A stretch of 64,000 nt of DNA from an uncultured Erythrobacter sp. Lineage in GTDB: Bacteria; Pseudomonadota; Alphaproteobacteria; Sphingomonadales; Sphingomonadaceae. Made by a program: the position numbers and the translations under genes. The stretch is taken from assembly GCA_913055155.1 (NCBI GenBank), contig CAJXJR010000010.1, positions 1 through 64,000 on the forward strand. Reading direction: 5' to 3'. Shown here one piece after another: positions 1 to 8,811 of this stretch (the first letter of the stretch is position 1; every line of letters starts with the position of its first letter). Under the pieces are notes generated by a model. The model was not told the origin of the DNA, made no database searches, and was given only the letters and a program-made list of their open reading frames with translations.

Positions 1-599
1 AACCGTGGTCACCGCATCGTTGTCGGTGATCCCGTCAGCAAGCTCGTCCTCGTCCACAGAGGCCGTCTCGGTCTCGCCTTCCTCGGCAGGGATGTCGTCC
101 TCGACCACGATATCGAAGCCACCGGTCAGCTCGACCTGGTCGCCATCCTCGTCGGTCGCAACGATCGCACCGGAGAAGTCCAGCGTCAGGGTCTGGTCAT
201 CGTCGTTCTGTGCACCCGTCAGGGTCGCACCAGCACCGCCGGCAACATGGTCCAGCTGGTCCAGCAGCGTGAACGTGTAGGCGCCCGTCTCGGTGTCGGT
301 GATCTCCAGCGTGAACACCAGGCCAGAGGTCGGATTGCCGTCCACGTCAAGCGGCAGGCCATCGCCCGTGTGGCCATACAGCGTATCGCCAACCAGCGTG
401 TAGTTCACCGTCTCGCCGCCGGAGGTCAGCTCCGGAAGCGTCGCATCGGCGACCGCCAGGAACCCGAAGCTGCCAGGCTGGTCAGCACCAAAGTCCACCA
501 GCGCACCCAGCGAACCGCTCGCAACCGTGGTCACCGCATCGTTGTCGGTGATCCCGTCAGCAAGCTCGTCCTCGTCCACAGAGGCCGTCTCGGTCTCGC
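1..599. repeat. Direct repeat of 77 bp, period 522 bp, inside the adhesin gene
   Basis: Bases 1-77 are identical to 523-599. The repeat encodes the module boundary SETETASVDEDELADGITDND, so one module is 174 residues (522 bp). Identity at DNA level indicates recent tandem duplication or gene conversion between neighbouring modules. The rest of the first copy lies off the window, so the copy number cannot be read. Confidence 0.85.
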
Positions 600-3132
600 T
601 CGATTGGCCAGGAACGTCATCAAAAATCTCGACGTCAAAAGTGCCCTCGTCCTGATCGCCATCATCACCGTCAGTTACCTGGAACTCGACACCAATAAGT
701 GAGACACTCGCCTCGCTGTCATCGCCCGGCAGGTTCTGTTCGATCGGCTCGCTCAAAGTCACCGAGTAGGTGTAGTCGACCTCGCCCGGGTTCGCGCCCA
801 GGCTCGCACCAGTCAACGATATCGTGATTACCGGATCAAGGCTCGCAGTCGCACCAACAATGTCACCATTGCTGTCGATTGTGAACGTCACTGGCTCACC
901 ACCAGCAGTCAGCTGGCCGTCTAGGCTTGAGGCGTTGATAAAAGCGATTGAACCAGCAAGATCGCTCGGCACGTCTGCGCCAAAGTCCACCGTCACAGTC
1001 CCACTTGTGTCAGTAAGGCTTTCAGTGGAATCGATTTCCAGAGGATCGCTCTGGTTGTCATCGTCATTCGCGAAGCCAAAACCGTCCTCGTCGACGGTCA
1101 GGTTGGTGGGTGTTCCAATGACGGGCTCGCTGTCATCGGCAAGATTAATCGTCACCGTCGCCCGCGCAGGATCACCATCACCGTCTATGATCGTGTAATC
1201 AAATGTTACCGACCCCACTTCACCATCAGCAGGAGCGTAAGTGAAAGTCCCGTCATTGTTATATTCCAGCGTGCCCGAACCAGTGAGCGTACCTTCAACG
1301 GCGGCGACGTCATTGGCCAGGTCGACCCCATCTGCGCCAGGTGTATCGTTGGCGAAGACATCAATGGTTACCGGTTGGTCTTCTTGGGTCTGGTCACCGC
1401 TATCATCCGCGGCGGCAGGTTCATCGTCGACGATGTCGATGACTAGATCATCTTCCGCTAGGTCGCCATCCAGATCGGTGACAACCACTTCAAAAGAGAC
1501 CGAGGTGTCATCGCCTGAGGTGTTATCACCGAGCGTATATTCGTATGTGATCGAGCCATCGCCAGTCACCGGATCATAAGTGTAGCCTGTAACAACAAGA
1601 GTGCCCGTATCGTCCGAGACTACTGTTTGCGGCAAACCATCAGGGTCGATGGCAACGCCGTCGATGGTCACACTTTCGACGCCATCAGGCGAATTGAACG
1701 TAATTGTCGATCCGGTAGTCTCACTCGTGTCGCTGTTGTTTTCTGGATCGTCGTCGGCGATTTCGCCCGTACCCGGAGGCTGATCGCCACGCGGCGGCAA
1801 GCCACCCTCGTCCACGCTTGTACCTTCACCAATCTCAGGGACCGTGACGGTGTCCTGCGCATCGGCAACCGTGATGGTTAGAGTGGCTGTCGAGGTGCTA
1901 CCGTCCTGATCGACGACTGTGTAATCAAAGCTCTCGGAGACACCGCCGGGCGTGTTGAAATCCCTGACATAAGTGTATGTGCCATTGCCATTCAAAGTCA
2001 GAACGCCGTATTCGCCCTGGAGTGGCTCGCCGGGCGACGCACTTCCGCTGCCGCTGGTAACTTCCGTCACTGCCTGCGCCGTCACCCCCCCAGAGTTCGG
2101 CTGGTTTGATGCGGTAGCTACGGTGTCCAAATCAAAATCGTCAGCGCCAGGTATGTCATTGTCGAGGACGTTCCCACCAATCGGCGCGTGCGATCCTGCT
2201 GGCACGATGTTCGTGTCATCAGCCGCAATTGGTCCGTCATCGATGATATCGATGCGCAGCGTCGCTGTGGCCTGGTCACCGTCGACATCTGTGATGGTGA
2301 CCGAGAAGAAATCGGCGCTGCTCGGATCCAAGGTATTATCTGTCAGCAGATAATCATATCCAATCCGACCATCCTCAATACTCGTGATGGTCAAGACGCC
2401 AAGGTCAGTGGTGAAGCTCTGTCCAACTGCCGTGATCGCGACGCCATTTATCGTGACAGTCTGCGTTCCGTCCGGAGAGTCGAAATTGATAAAGCCGAAG
2501 GTAGCCTCAGAATTCGAAGGCTCGTCAGTCCCCTCGGGCTCGCTGCCACGCTCCGGAAGACCCGCTTCATTGACGACGTCTTCTGCGTTGATGACCGAAA
2601 CCCCGGAATCATCGACTTCAATGTCGATCTCCGGATCTTCATCGACAAGGTCCGGAATAATCTCTTGCTCTTCGTTAGTAGGCTGGGGCAGCTCTGTGTA
2701 AGGCAGCAGGTCGCCAATGTCGTAAGCGGCTTGGATCTCGCCGGGATCGGTCGCAAAATTGCCACCCGAGCTCTGCGTTTCACCAGCGGCGGGCTCAGGC
2801 TCGCTCCCCACCAGAAGCGCCGCGACGTTGGCAGCAGGAATTGGCGTGCCGTCGACGATAAGCTGGGGGACATTAATCGCCCCATCGGGGACCACGATGC
2901 GAGATCCGTCCGAAAGGATTATGACCAAGTCGCGTCCGTCGAATTCAAGGCTGTCGATCAACTGATCGGCGGGAAGAACCACAGTATTGTCGGGGCCGGC
3001 AGGGATTACCTCAGGGGCCGTCGCGTTCGAAGCCTGTTTCGTTGCCTGCGAAGGCTTACTACCGGAATTCGTCTCCGATCCGGTATCGCCGTCCAGCATC
3101 TCGCTGCCGAATTCGTTCAGTTCTTCGCTCAT
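1..3132 (-). CDS. Giant T1SS-143/VCBS-type repeat adhesin, N-terminal part (runs off left edge)
   Basis: An uninterrupted minus-strand frame of 1,044 codons starts at the ATG at 3132-3130, behind a GGTGGAAG ribosome site, and is still open at base 1. The first ~130 residues form an acidic prefix of the kind seen before the repeats of BapA/LapA-like proteins (motifs FDGRDLVIILSDGS, IVVPDGAINVPQL). Then come Asp/Gly/Thr-rich modules with repeated VDEGGLP, DGDQA and VDEDELADGITDND boundaries, typical of type I-secreted calcium-binding adhesins. There is no N-terminal signal peptide, as expected for type I secretion, whose signal would lie at the unseen C-terminus. Predicted role: surface attachment or biofilm. 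No ABC/HlyD secretion genes are visible on this side. The family call is firm; the ligand is unknown. Confidence 0.8.
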   Translation of the reverse strand, partial: MSEELNEFGSEMLDGDTGSETNSGSKPSQATKQASNATAPEVIPAGPDNTVVLPADQLIDSLEFDGRDLVIILSDGSRIVVPDGAINVPQLIVDGTPIPAANVAALLVGSEPEPAAGETQSSGGNFATDPGEIQAAYDIGDLLPYTELPQPTNEEQEIIPDLVDEDPEIDIEVDDSGVSVINAEDVVNEAGLPERGSEPEGTDEPSNSEATFGFINFDSPDGTQTVTINGVAITAVGQSFTTDLGVLTITSIEDGRIGYDYLLTDNTLDPSSADFFSVTITDVDGDQATATLRIDIIDDGPIAADDTNIVPAGSHAPIGGNVLDNDIPGADDFDLDTVATASNQPNSGGVTAQAVTEVTSGSGSASPGEPLQGEYGVLTLNGNGTYTYVRDFNTPGGVSESFDYTVVDQDGSTSTATLTITVADAQDTVTVPEIGEGTSVDEGGLPPRGDQPPGTGEIADDDPENNSDTSETTGSTITFNSPDGVESVTIDGVAIDPDGLPQTVVSDDTGTLVVTGYTYDPVTGDGSITYEYTLGDNTSGDDTSVSFEVVVTDLDGDLAEDDLVIDIVDDEPAAADDSGDQTQEDQPVTIDVFANDTPGADGVDLANDVAAVEGTLTGSGTLEYNNDGTFTYAPADGEVGSVTFDYTIIDGDGDPARATVTINLADDSEPVIGTPTNLTVDEDGFGFANDDDNQSDPLEIDSTESLTDTSGTVTVDFGADVPSDLAGSIAFINASSLDGQLTAGGEPVTFTIDSNGDIVGATASLDPVITISLTGASLGANPGEVDYTYSVTLSEPIEQNLPGDDSEASVSLIGVEFQVTDGDDGDQDEGTFDVEIFDDVPGQSSETETASVDEDELADGITDNDAVTTVASGSLGALVDFGADQPGSFGFLAVADATLPELTSGGETVNYTLVGDTLYGHTGDGLPLDVDGNPTSGLVFTLEITDTETGAYTFTLLDQLDHVAGGAGATLTGAQNDDDQTLTLDFSGAIVATDEDGDQVELTGGFDIVVEDDIPAEEGETETASVDEDELADGITDNDAVTTV

Positions 3133-3494
3133 CTTCCACCCCACTTGCGAATAGAAACCTTGATCAGGCCCCCGGCCGCAGCTTCAACAGGTTGCGACTC
3201 TCGCCAACTGAGCCGCGTTCGGTAGCGAGATGAGACCACCAAAGGCCTTTAATTACAAGGCAATTAACCACATGAGAGGAAACTAAAATCCGCTTAAAAA
3301 GTCCTTTGGCGCAGCGAGCCGACGAGCAAAAACCTGACTCCTATGCAAATTTCCCTTTTCAGCGCGTCCATTCGACATTCAATTTCGCAATTCTCGTAGC
3401 TGAACTGTCCCTTTCTCGCACAATCTAAAAAGGCGTGCGTTAACACTTTTTGCGCCGATTCCGTTGCTCTTTTCCAAGTCCGAGCCGCGTAAAC
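3133..3494. other. Non-coding region upstream of the adhesin gene
   Basis: About 360 bp between the adhesin start and the IS6 remnant. It is clearly more AT-rich than the neighbours (for example around 3240-3300 and 3410-3470), as expected for the adhesin promoter and leader. I see no convincing frame, RNA gene, terminator or clear -35/-10 pair. Confidence 0.5.
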
Positions 3495-3714
3495 GGTGCT
3501 GTCAGTCTAACGCTAACTCGTCTCCGCTTGGCCGAACTCGCCCTTCCCGCGCCCTGAGTCAGGCCACGAGATTTTGCCCCTCAGCTAGGGAGGCTGAGCC
3601 GCGGGTCTTGTAGGTCTCTCTGTAGATCAGGTGGCGTTCGAGGTTGAAATGGTTGTGGACGTTGGCGTGGATCGAGGCGAATTTCTGACGCGCTTTCAGC
3701 TGACGAAACCGCAG
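3495..3714 (-). pseudogene. 3' remnant of a second IS6-family transposase with its terminal repeat
   Basis: Bases 3495-3525 repeat the end of the adjacent intact element (GGTGCTGTCAGTCTAACG and the following bases). Reading the minus strand from 3714 gives ~53 residues closely matching the C-terminus of the intact transposase: LRFRQLKARQKFA against LRFRQMKSLQKFA, and HANVHNHFNLERHL against HANIHNHFNLDRHL, both ending QNLVA. The DNA is diverged rather than identical, so this is a related IS and not a recent duplicate. Its 5' portion is missing exactly where the intact element begins. Confidence 0.85.
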
Positions 3715-4540
3715 GGTGCTGTCAGTCTAACGCTAACTCGTCTCCGATTTACAGAGCTCGCCCTACCCTCGTTGGCAGTTCAGGCCACGAGGTTCTGCCA
3801 CTCAGCCAAAGCGGCTGAGCGAGCGGCTTTGTAAGTTTGACGATCTACTAGATGGCGATCCAGGTTGAAGTGGTTGTGAATGTTGGCGTGGACGAAGGCA
3901 AACTTCTGTAGCGACTTCATCTGTCGAAATCTGAGCATCACCCTCTCACGTCTTCGAAGCGGAAGGTGCGAATTCTCAGCCCGATTGTTGAGCCACCTCC
4001 CCATCTCGCGACGATCCTCAACGCCTAGATCCGTCATCGCCGCAGGATATGATTTCAGCCCGTCGGTGACGATAGTCGCTGGGCTGCCGTGCCGCTTCAG
4101 CGTCTTCTTGAAGAACCGCAATGCTGCAGATTTGTCCCGCTTCTTAGTAACGTAGCTCTCTAGGATCTCACCTTCATGATCGACGGCGCGCCACAAGTAA
4201 TGGGTCTTGCCATTGATCTTCACAAACACCTCGTCGAGGTGCCATCGCCAGTGTCGGAAGCCACGCATCCGGCTCACCCGCTGGCGACGAATGTCGGCTG
4301 CGAACAGCGGCCCAAAGCGGTTCCACCACAACCGCACGGTTTCGTGACAGATGTCGATACCGCGTTCGAACAGCAGGTCTTCCACGTTCCGCAAGCTCAA
4401 CGGGAAGCGGACGTACATCATCACGACCAGGCGGATCACCTCAGGTGATGAGTTGAAGTAGCGAAACGGGTTGTCGGACTTGCTCATCCAGACCGGCTAG
4501 CATCGCCCTACCCGCTCAGCCAATTTGCTTTGACAGTGCC
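3715..4540 (-). mobile_element. IS6-family insertion sequence, complete
   Basis: The 826-bp element is bounded by imperfect inverted ends: GGTGCTGTCA at 3715 and, on the other strand, GGCACTGTCA ending at 4540. Its size matches the IS6 family (~0.8 kb), and it carries a single transposase gene. Flanking octamers (aaccgcag left, gtcgctcc right) do not match, so there is no target-site duplication. That fits insertion into another IS followed by deletion or cointegrate resolution. Confidence 0.85.
3780..4487 (-). CDS. IS6-family DDE transposase
   Basis: The 235-residue protein has the size and organisation of IS6/IS26-type transposases: a short helix-turn-helix N-terminus (FRYFNSSPEVIRLVVMMYV; RFPLSLRNVEDLL) followed by a DDE catalytic domain. 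The acidic triad is visible in HLDEVFVKING (D), IVTDGLKSY (D) and NNRAENSH (E). The frame is intact, so the element may be active. IS6 elements move by replicative cointegrate formation and often delete flanking DNA, which fits the truncated genes on both sides. Confidence 0.95.
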   Translation of the reverse strand: MSKSDNPFRYFNSSPEVIRLVVMMYVRFPLSLRNVEDLLFERGIDICHETVRLWWNRFGPLFAADIRRQRVSRMRGFRHWRWHLDEVFVKINGKTHYLWRAVDHEGEILESYVTKKRDKSAALRFFKKTLKRHGSPATIVTDGLKSYPAAMTDLGVEDRREMGRWLNNRAENSHLPLRRRERVMLRFRQMKSLQKFAFVHANIHNHFNLDRHLVDRQTYKAARSAALAEWQNLVA

Positions 4541-4793
4541 GTCGCTCCAATCGGCGAAAAGTCTTCGCTGGACAATTCTGCACCGGTCTTGGCCTGCATC
4601 TCTCTGATGGCAGCCCCGGCGTCAAAGGCTTTATCATTTGCTCCTGTGATGAAGGTGCAACGCGCCTGTGGGTAGGTCTCCAAAACAACGAGGACATTGA
4701 TCAGTTCGCCCAACGGTATGATTCTTTGGGGCGAATAAGGGTCAGCAGCGTGACCGCACCGCGCCGTCACAAGAGTACCGTTTCATAGCTCAT
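4541..4793 (-). pseudogene. Enoyl-CoA hydratase/isomerase pseudogene cut by the IS6 element
   Basis: Behind a GGAG site, the ATG at 4793 begins MSYETVLL, then a TGA stop, then RRGAVTLLTLIRP in the same frame. After a frameshift near 'cgccccaaag' the reading continues as QRIIPLGELINVL and FITGANDKAFDAGAAIREM. Spliced together this is the N-terminal ~80 residues of a crotonase-fold enoyl-CoA hydratase, including the oxyanion-hole segment (GxxxAFxAGAxI). The remainder is missing because the IS right end lies at 4540. One stop, one frameshift and a truncation make it non-functional. Confidence 0.75.
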
Positions 4794-4806
4794 TGCTCCA
4801 GACCGG

Positions 4807-5985
4807 TTAAACCGGCAGGCCGACGTAATTTTCGGCAATGCTGGTCTGTGCAGCGCGGCTGTTGGCGATGTAGTCCAGTTCGGCCACCTGCATGGCGCGT
4901 TCGAAGGGGCCGTCTTCGGGGAAGCGGTGCATCAGCTTGGTCAGCGACCAGCTGAACCGCTCGCTCTTCCACACACGGGCCAGCGCCTTGTCCGAATAGC
5001 CGCCGATCGCATCGTTGTCCGCCGCCTTGAAGAAACGCACCAACGCATCTGCCGCGTAGTGCACGTCGCTGGCAGCAAGGTTCAGCCCCTTGGCACCCGT
5101 TGGCGGCACGATGTGCGCCGCATCGCCACAAAGCAACAGCGAGCGGTGGCGCATCGGCGCAAAGACATAGCTGCGCAGCGGGGCGATGCTCTTCTCCAGC
5201 GCCGGACCGCGCGTGATGTTGGCCGCAGCCTCGGGCCCCAGGCGGATAGCCAGCTCGTCCCACAGCCGGTCGTCGGGCCATTCCTCCACCTTGTCGGTCA
5301 GCGGCACGTCGATGTAATAGCGGCTGCGCGTTTCCGAGCGCATCGAGGCGAGCGCGAATCCGCGTTCGTGGTTGGCGTAGATCAATTCATGATTGCACGG
5401 CGGCACGTCGGCCAGGATGCCGAGCCAGCCGAAGGGATATTCGCGCAGGTATTCCTTGCCCACGCTGGCGGGCACGGACTTGCGGCTGGGACCGTGGAAC
5501 CCGTCGCAACCGACGACGAAACGGCAATCGACCTGGTGCTCTTCGTCGCCCAGCGAATAGGTGACACGGGGCGCATCGCCATCCACCTCGTGCAGCGTTA
5601 CGTCCTCCGCCTCGTAGACCACTTCCAGCCCGCGTTCCTCGCGCGCATCCATCAGGTCGCGGGTGACTTCTGTCTGGCCGTAGACCACCACCTGCTGGCC
5701 GGTGAGTTCGGCGATATCGATGCGGATCAGGCGTTCGCCATCGGCAAGGTTGAAGCCATCGTGCGGCAGGCCTTCGGCTTTCATCCTGCTGTCCAGCCCC
5801 AGCCGCTCCAGCAGCGACACGGTTATGTTCTCCAGCACGCCCGCGCGGATACGGCTGAGGACATAGTCGGGAGACCGGCGTTCCAGCACCACGCAATCCA
5901 CGCCTTCCGCACGCAGCAGGTGGCCCAGCAACAAGCCGGCAGGGCCAGCGCCAATGATGCAAACTTGCGTCTGTGTCTTCTTCAT
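4807..5985 (-). CDS. pobA: 4-hydroxybenzoate 3-monooxygenase
   Basis: FAD-dependent class A aromatic hydroxylase converting 4-hydroxybenzoate to protocatechuate with NADPH and O2. The 392-residue product matches the ~394 of PobA. It has the N-terminal dinucleotide-binding motif GAGPAGLLLGHLL, the substrate-side segment RIRAGVLE, the DG motif (VVGCDGFHGPSRKSVP) and the second FAD motif LLLCGDAAHIVPPTGAKGLNLA. I chose the ATG at 5985 (MKKTQTQ) because AGAGG lies just upstream and it gives canonical length; an upstream ATG at 6039 would add 18 unconserved residues. No protocatechuate ring-cleavage genes follow in the window, so they must lie elsewhere. Confidence 0.93.
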   Translation of the reverse strand: MKKTQTQVCIIGAGPAGLLLGHLLRAEGVDCVVLERRSPDYVLSRIRAGVLENITVSLLERLGLDSRMKAEGLPHDGFNLADGERLIRIDIAELTGQQVVVYGQTEVTRDLMDAREERGLEVVYEAEDVTLHEVDGDAPRVTYSLGDEEHQVDCRFVVGCDGFHGPSRKSVPASVGKEYLREYPFGWLGILADVPPCNHELIYANHERGFALASMRSETRSRYYIDVPLTDKVEEWPDDRLWDELAIRLGPEAAANITRGPALEKSIAPLRSYVFAPMRHRSLLLCGDAAHIVPPTGAKGLNLAASDVHYAADALVRFFKAADNDAIGGYSDKALARVWKSERFSWSLTKLMHRFPEDGPFERAMQVAELDYIANSRAAQTSIAENYVGLPV

Positions 5986-6035
5986 TTCGGAACCTCTGTT
6001 TTCAATTTCTGATGGCGTCTTGCCTGGCTTGTCGG

Positions 6036-6081
6036 CCACGCACTAGCCGCAGCCCGCCTGCGAGGCGGTACGGTAGCGTGG
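6036..6081. terminator. Interrupted hairpin between the CocE gene and pobA
   Basis: Nested complementary arms CCACGC/GCGTGG, CCG/CGG and CCGCC-TGCGA-GGCGG fold into one long imperfect stem just after the CocE stop. There is no clear T-tract, so it may be an intrinsic terminator, an mRNA-stabilising hairpin or an attenuator ahead of pobA. Confidence 0.45.
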
Positions 6082-6088
6082 GCGGGAT

Positions 6089-7774
6089 TCAGTCGGCAGG
6101 GAGATCCAGCGCGAAAGGCACATCCAACCACGAGCCATCCTCGCCGCCCGTGTAGACGGTAAGTGGCAGCACGGGATCGTCGGGATTGACGCGCAGGGTT
6201 ACCGCCAGGCGCAGCCGGTCCCCCGGGCTCAGCTGGCGCGCGATCGGGGACAGCGCAAAAGTGAGGGTTACGGGCTGATCGGCACCCACCGGCAAGGCAT
6301 CGGCTTCACGGTGGGTGGGCCATGGCAACCCGCCCGTGTCGAACGGCGCTTCTCCCAGCTGGCGTCGCGAGGCGAGCAGTTCACCGCGGGAAATCACCTC
6401 GGGCGAGCGCATGGGATTCACATGTTCCAGATAGGCGTTCACGACATAGTCGTCGGCCGGTGCCGAGACGGTCAGGCTGACGACAGGCGTGCCCGCCACC
6501 AGTGCACCGGTACGCACAGCATCGCTGGTGAAGGTGACGCTGAGCGGGTCGATGCCCGAGCGTACGACCGAGAAATTGACGAAAGGAAACAGGTCGTCTG
6601 GCGGAGTGACCGTCAGCTCTCCCGGTGCGGCGGCAGCCTGGCCCATTACGCCGGTTTGCCCTTCCACGCCCAGCACATAGCGGTGGTTCTCGGCCGGCAG
6701 CGGCCAGCCGGGTGCCCCCACCCATTCGTGGCCCGCCTCGCCGCCTTCAAGGTAATAGCGCACGCGCGGTTCCTCGTCGAAGCCATTGGCCACGCCCTTC
6801 AGATAATGATCGAAGAACCGCACCAGATCGGCATTGCGGTCGAAATCCGGGCTCTGGCAATGCGCGCCTCTGCTGATGACAAGGTTGGTGGCGTTGGGAT
6901 AGTTGCGCCAGGCGTTCATCGTCTCGTCGATAAAGGGGTCGTGCCAGCTGCCGTACATGTACATCGGCACGTCGTTGCCGGTGATCTCCTCGAGGTGGGA
7001 ATAGGCGCTGGCAGTAATCCAGTAGGCATCTCCGGTCAGCGGAGAGACGCTGTCGCGGAAGGGGATCGAGCTCCACAGCTCGCCCACCATCAGGTTGGCT
7101 TCCTTGTTCGCCCGCGTGCTGCGCATCATCGATCCGTCGCTGTCCTCGTCCACCGGAACCGCCTGCGCCATGTGCGCATCCACGCCGGCCATCTCGTCGG
7201 ACAGCGGTCGCGTGCGGCGCTGCCCGCCTTCGGTGAAACTGCTCATTTGATCGAACTGGGTGGAGCCGACAGCCACTGCGCCAAGATGCGGAGCGCCGCT
7301 GCGCAGCCCCTCGATAACGGTGGAGCCGAGGTAGGAACAGCCCTGCATCCCGACGCGGCCATTACTCCACGGCTGCACCGCCAGCCATTCGATGATGTCG
7401 TGCACGTCGTTGGTTTCCAGCTGGTCGCTGGGTGCCCCGCGCGACCCGAAGGAGGCACCCTTGCCGCGCACGTCACCGATCGCGACGACATAACCGTGGC
7501 GGGCGAAGTATTCCGCGGTGGCATCCGGCATCACATTGCCATCCGCATCGCGCCGTACGCGTTGGTATGGCGTCATGCTGAGAATGACGGGCACCTGGTC
7601 GAACGCGCCGCTGCCGCCGGTGGGCCGATAGATGTCCACCGCCAGACGCGTGCCATCACGCACCGGCACATAGACGGAACTGCGCTCAACCTCGACTTCC
7701 TGCTGAGCCTGCACTGGCGAAAGCCCCGCGCCGGTCAAGAAGGCCGCGCCCAGAATTGCGATGGTTGCCCGCAT
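6089..7774 (-). CDS. CocE/NonD-family secreted serine hydrolase
   Basis: The 561-residue protein belongs to the X-Pro dipeptidyl-peptidase/cocaine-esterase family, which hydrolyses acyl esters or amides. It has a cleavable signal peptide (MRATIAILGAAFLTG...VQAQ), the entry motif VPVRDGTRLAVDIYRPT, the nucleophile elbow GCSYLG near residue 140, a distal catalytic His candidate in RGAHCQSP, and a C-terminal jelly-roll lid domain ending near the stop. The start is supported by GGAGGGAGAGG. Predicted periplasmic or secreted. A paralogue lies at 26969-28714. It may share a transcript with pobA, for example to release 4-hydroxybenzoate from esters, but this is inference. Confidence 0.85.
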   Translation of the reverse strand: MRATIAILGAAFLTGAGLSPVQAQQEVEVERSSVYVPVRDGTRLAVDIYRPTGGSGAFDQVPVILSMTPYQRVRRDADGNVMPDATAEYFARHGYVVAIGDVRGKGASFGSRGAPSDQLETNDVHDIIEWLAVQPWSNGRVGMQGCSYLGSTVIEGLRSGAPHLGAVAVGSTQFDQMSSFTEGGQRRTRPLSDEMAGVDAHMAQAVPVDEDSDGSMMRSTRANKEANLMVGELWSSIPFRDSVSPLTGDAYWITASAYSHLEEITGNDVPMYMYGSWHDPFIDETMNAWRNYPNATNLVISRGAHCQSPDFDRNADLVRFFDHYLKGVANGFDEEPRVRYYLEGGEAGHEWVGAPGWPLPAENHRYVLGVEGQTGVMGQAAAAPGELTVTPPDDLFPFVNFSVVRSGIDPLSVTFTSDAVRTGALVAGTPVVSLTVSAPADDYVVNAYLEHVNPMRSPEVISRGELLASRRQLGEAPFDTGGLPWPTHREADALPVGADQPVTLTFALSPIARQLSPGDRLRLAVTLRVNPDDPVLPLTVYTGGEDGSWLDVPFALDLPAD

Positions 7775-7999
7775 GTCTTCCTCTCCCTCCTACCATCACG
7801 GCGACCCGAAAGCGATGGCGCGCCGGAACCGCCTGCCCTTCTTCCGGGTTTAGTTAATTGCAGGCATTGTCGAGTGACCAATGCGATTCTGCAAACGAAA
7901 AACGCAAATTTCCATCGGGAAGCGTATGGACAAGCCACGGCAACTACCGTTATCGCCGGCAGCGAAGGGGCCACGCAGGCTGTCGAAGGAGGCCAGGCA

Positions 8000-8491
8000 A
8001 TGATCGTGACCATGTTGATGGCACTGTCCGTAACCGCACCACAGGACGCACAGCAAACACAGGAAGGTACACAGATGGCCAGCGAGATCATGCGCAGGGA
8101 CGAACAGGAAGAGATCGCCGGACCGGCCGAATGGTTCACCGGCGAGGTGACGATACGTGGCATGTTCTCGCGCGAGGCGCCCTCCCGCGTCACCGGGGCA
8201 ATCGTCACCTTCCAGCCGGGGGCACGCACCGCGTGGCACAGCCATCCGCTGGGCCAGACGCTGATCGTTACCGATGGCGTGGGCTGGACCCAGGTAGAAG
8301 GTGGCGAAAGGATCGAGTTCTCCGAAGGCGACATCATGTGGTGCCCCAGGGACATCCCGCACTGGCACGGGGCCACTCCGCATTCCGCCATGACGCATAT
8401 CGCCATCCAGGAATCACTGGACAGCTCGAACGTCACCTGGATGGACCACGTGACGGACGAGGAATACCTCGGCGACAACGAAAGCGAATAG
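8000..8491 (+). CDS. Cupin protein, (R)-mandelonitrile lyase/hydroxynitrile-lyase-like
   Basis: A single-domain cupin of 163 residues. The core matches small bacterial manganese cupins with hydroxynitrile lyase activity: AEWFTGEVTIRGMF, PGARTAWHSHPLGQTLIV (metal-binding His cluster), GDIMWCPRDIPHWHGA and HVTDEEYL near the C-terminus. A weakly hydrophobic N-terminal extension (MIVTMLMALSVTAPQDAQ) could be a short signal peptide, since the canonical domain begins about 35 residues in. The ATG at 8000 follows GAAGGAGG. It is followed 7 bp later by a tautomerase gene, suggesting co-transcription. The true substrate is unknown; a general metal cupin role is also possible. Confidence 0.8.
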   Translation: MIVTMLMALSVTAPQDAQQTQEGTQMASEIMRRDEQEEIAGPAEWFTGEVTIRGMFSREAPSRVTGAIVTFQPGARTAWHSHPLGQTLIVTDGVGWTQVEGGERIEFSEGDIMWCPRDIPHWHGATPHSAMTHIAIQESLDSSNVTWMDHVTDEEYLGDNESE

Positions 8492-8498
8492 CACAACC

Positions 8499-8738
8499 AT
8501 GCCACACGTGATCGTGAAGCTCTGGCCCGGCAATTCGCCAGAGCAGAAGCAGGCTCTTTCCGATGCGATCGCGCACGAAGTAAGCGACAAGCTCGGCTCC
8601 GGCGCGCATTCGATTTCCATCGCGTTCGAGGAAGTCGATCCGCAAGACTGGACGCAACAGGTGTTCGAACCTGAAATCCTCGGCAAGTGGGATCAGCTTG
8701 CCAAGGAACCAGGCTACGGCCCTCGACCGCCAGACTGA
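8499..8738 (+). CDS. 4-oxalocrotonate tautomerase family protein, PptA-like
   Basis: The 79-residue product starts MPHVIVKLWPG; after Met removal Pro1 would be the catalytic base of this superfamily. Length and the segments SISIAFEEVDPQDW and KEPGYGP resemble E. coli PptA rather than the 62-residue XylH class. It probably catalyses keto-enol tautomerisation of an aromatic-degradation intermediate or a non-specific substrate. It sits 7 bp after the cupin and 73 bp before the alcohol dehydrogenase, consistent with one transcription unit. Confidence 0.85.
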   Translation: MPHVIVKLWPGNSPEQKQALSDAIAHEVSDKLGSGAHSISIAFEEVDPQDWTQQVFEPEILGKWDQLAKEPGYGPRPPD

Positions 8739-8811
8739 ACAGCGCGCTTTCGCTCCAGCAACAACCTGCCGCGAAACAGCGTGGCCGACACCCCCAGATC
8801 AAGGAAGAATC

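Noticed and set aside
7910-7927. ATCGG-GAAG-CGTAT before the cupin gene as another ATACG-N4-CGTAT operator
   Set aside because: Only the right arm matches well, which is weak evidence in GC-rich DNA.
6311-7999. Long plus-strand open frame opposite the CocE gene, continuous with the cupin frame
   Set aside because: It is the antisense shadow of a clear CocE hydrolase and its translation is low-complexity His/Arg/Ala. Only the part from the ATG at 8000, with its ribosome site and cupin motifs, is real.
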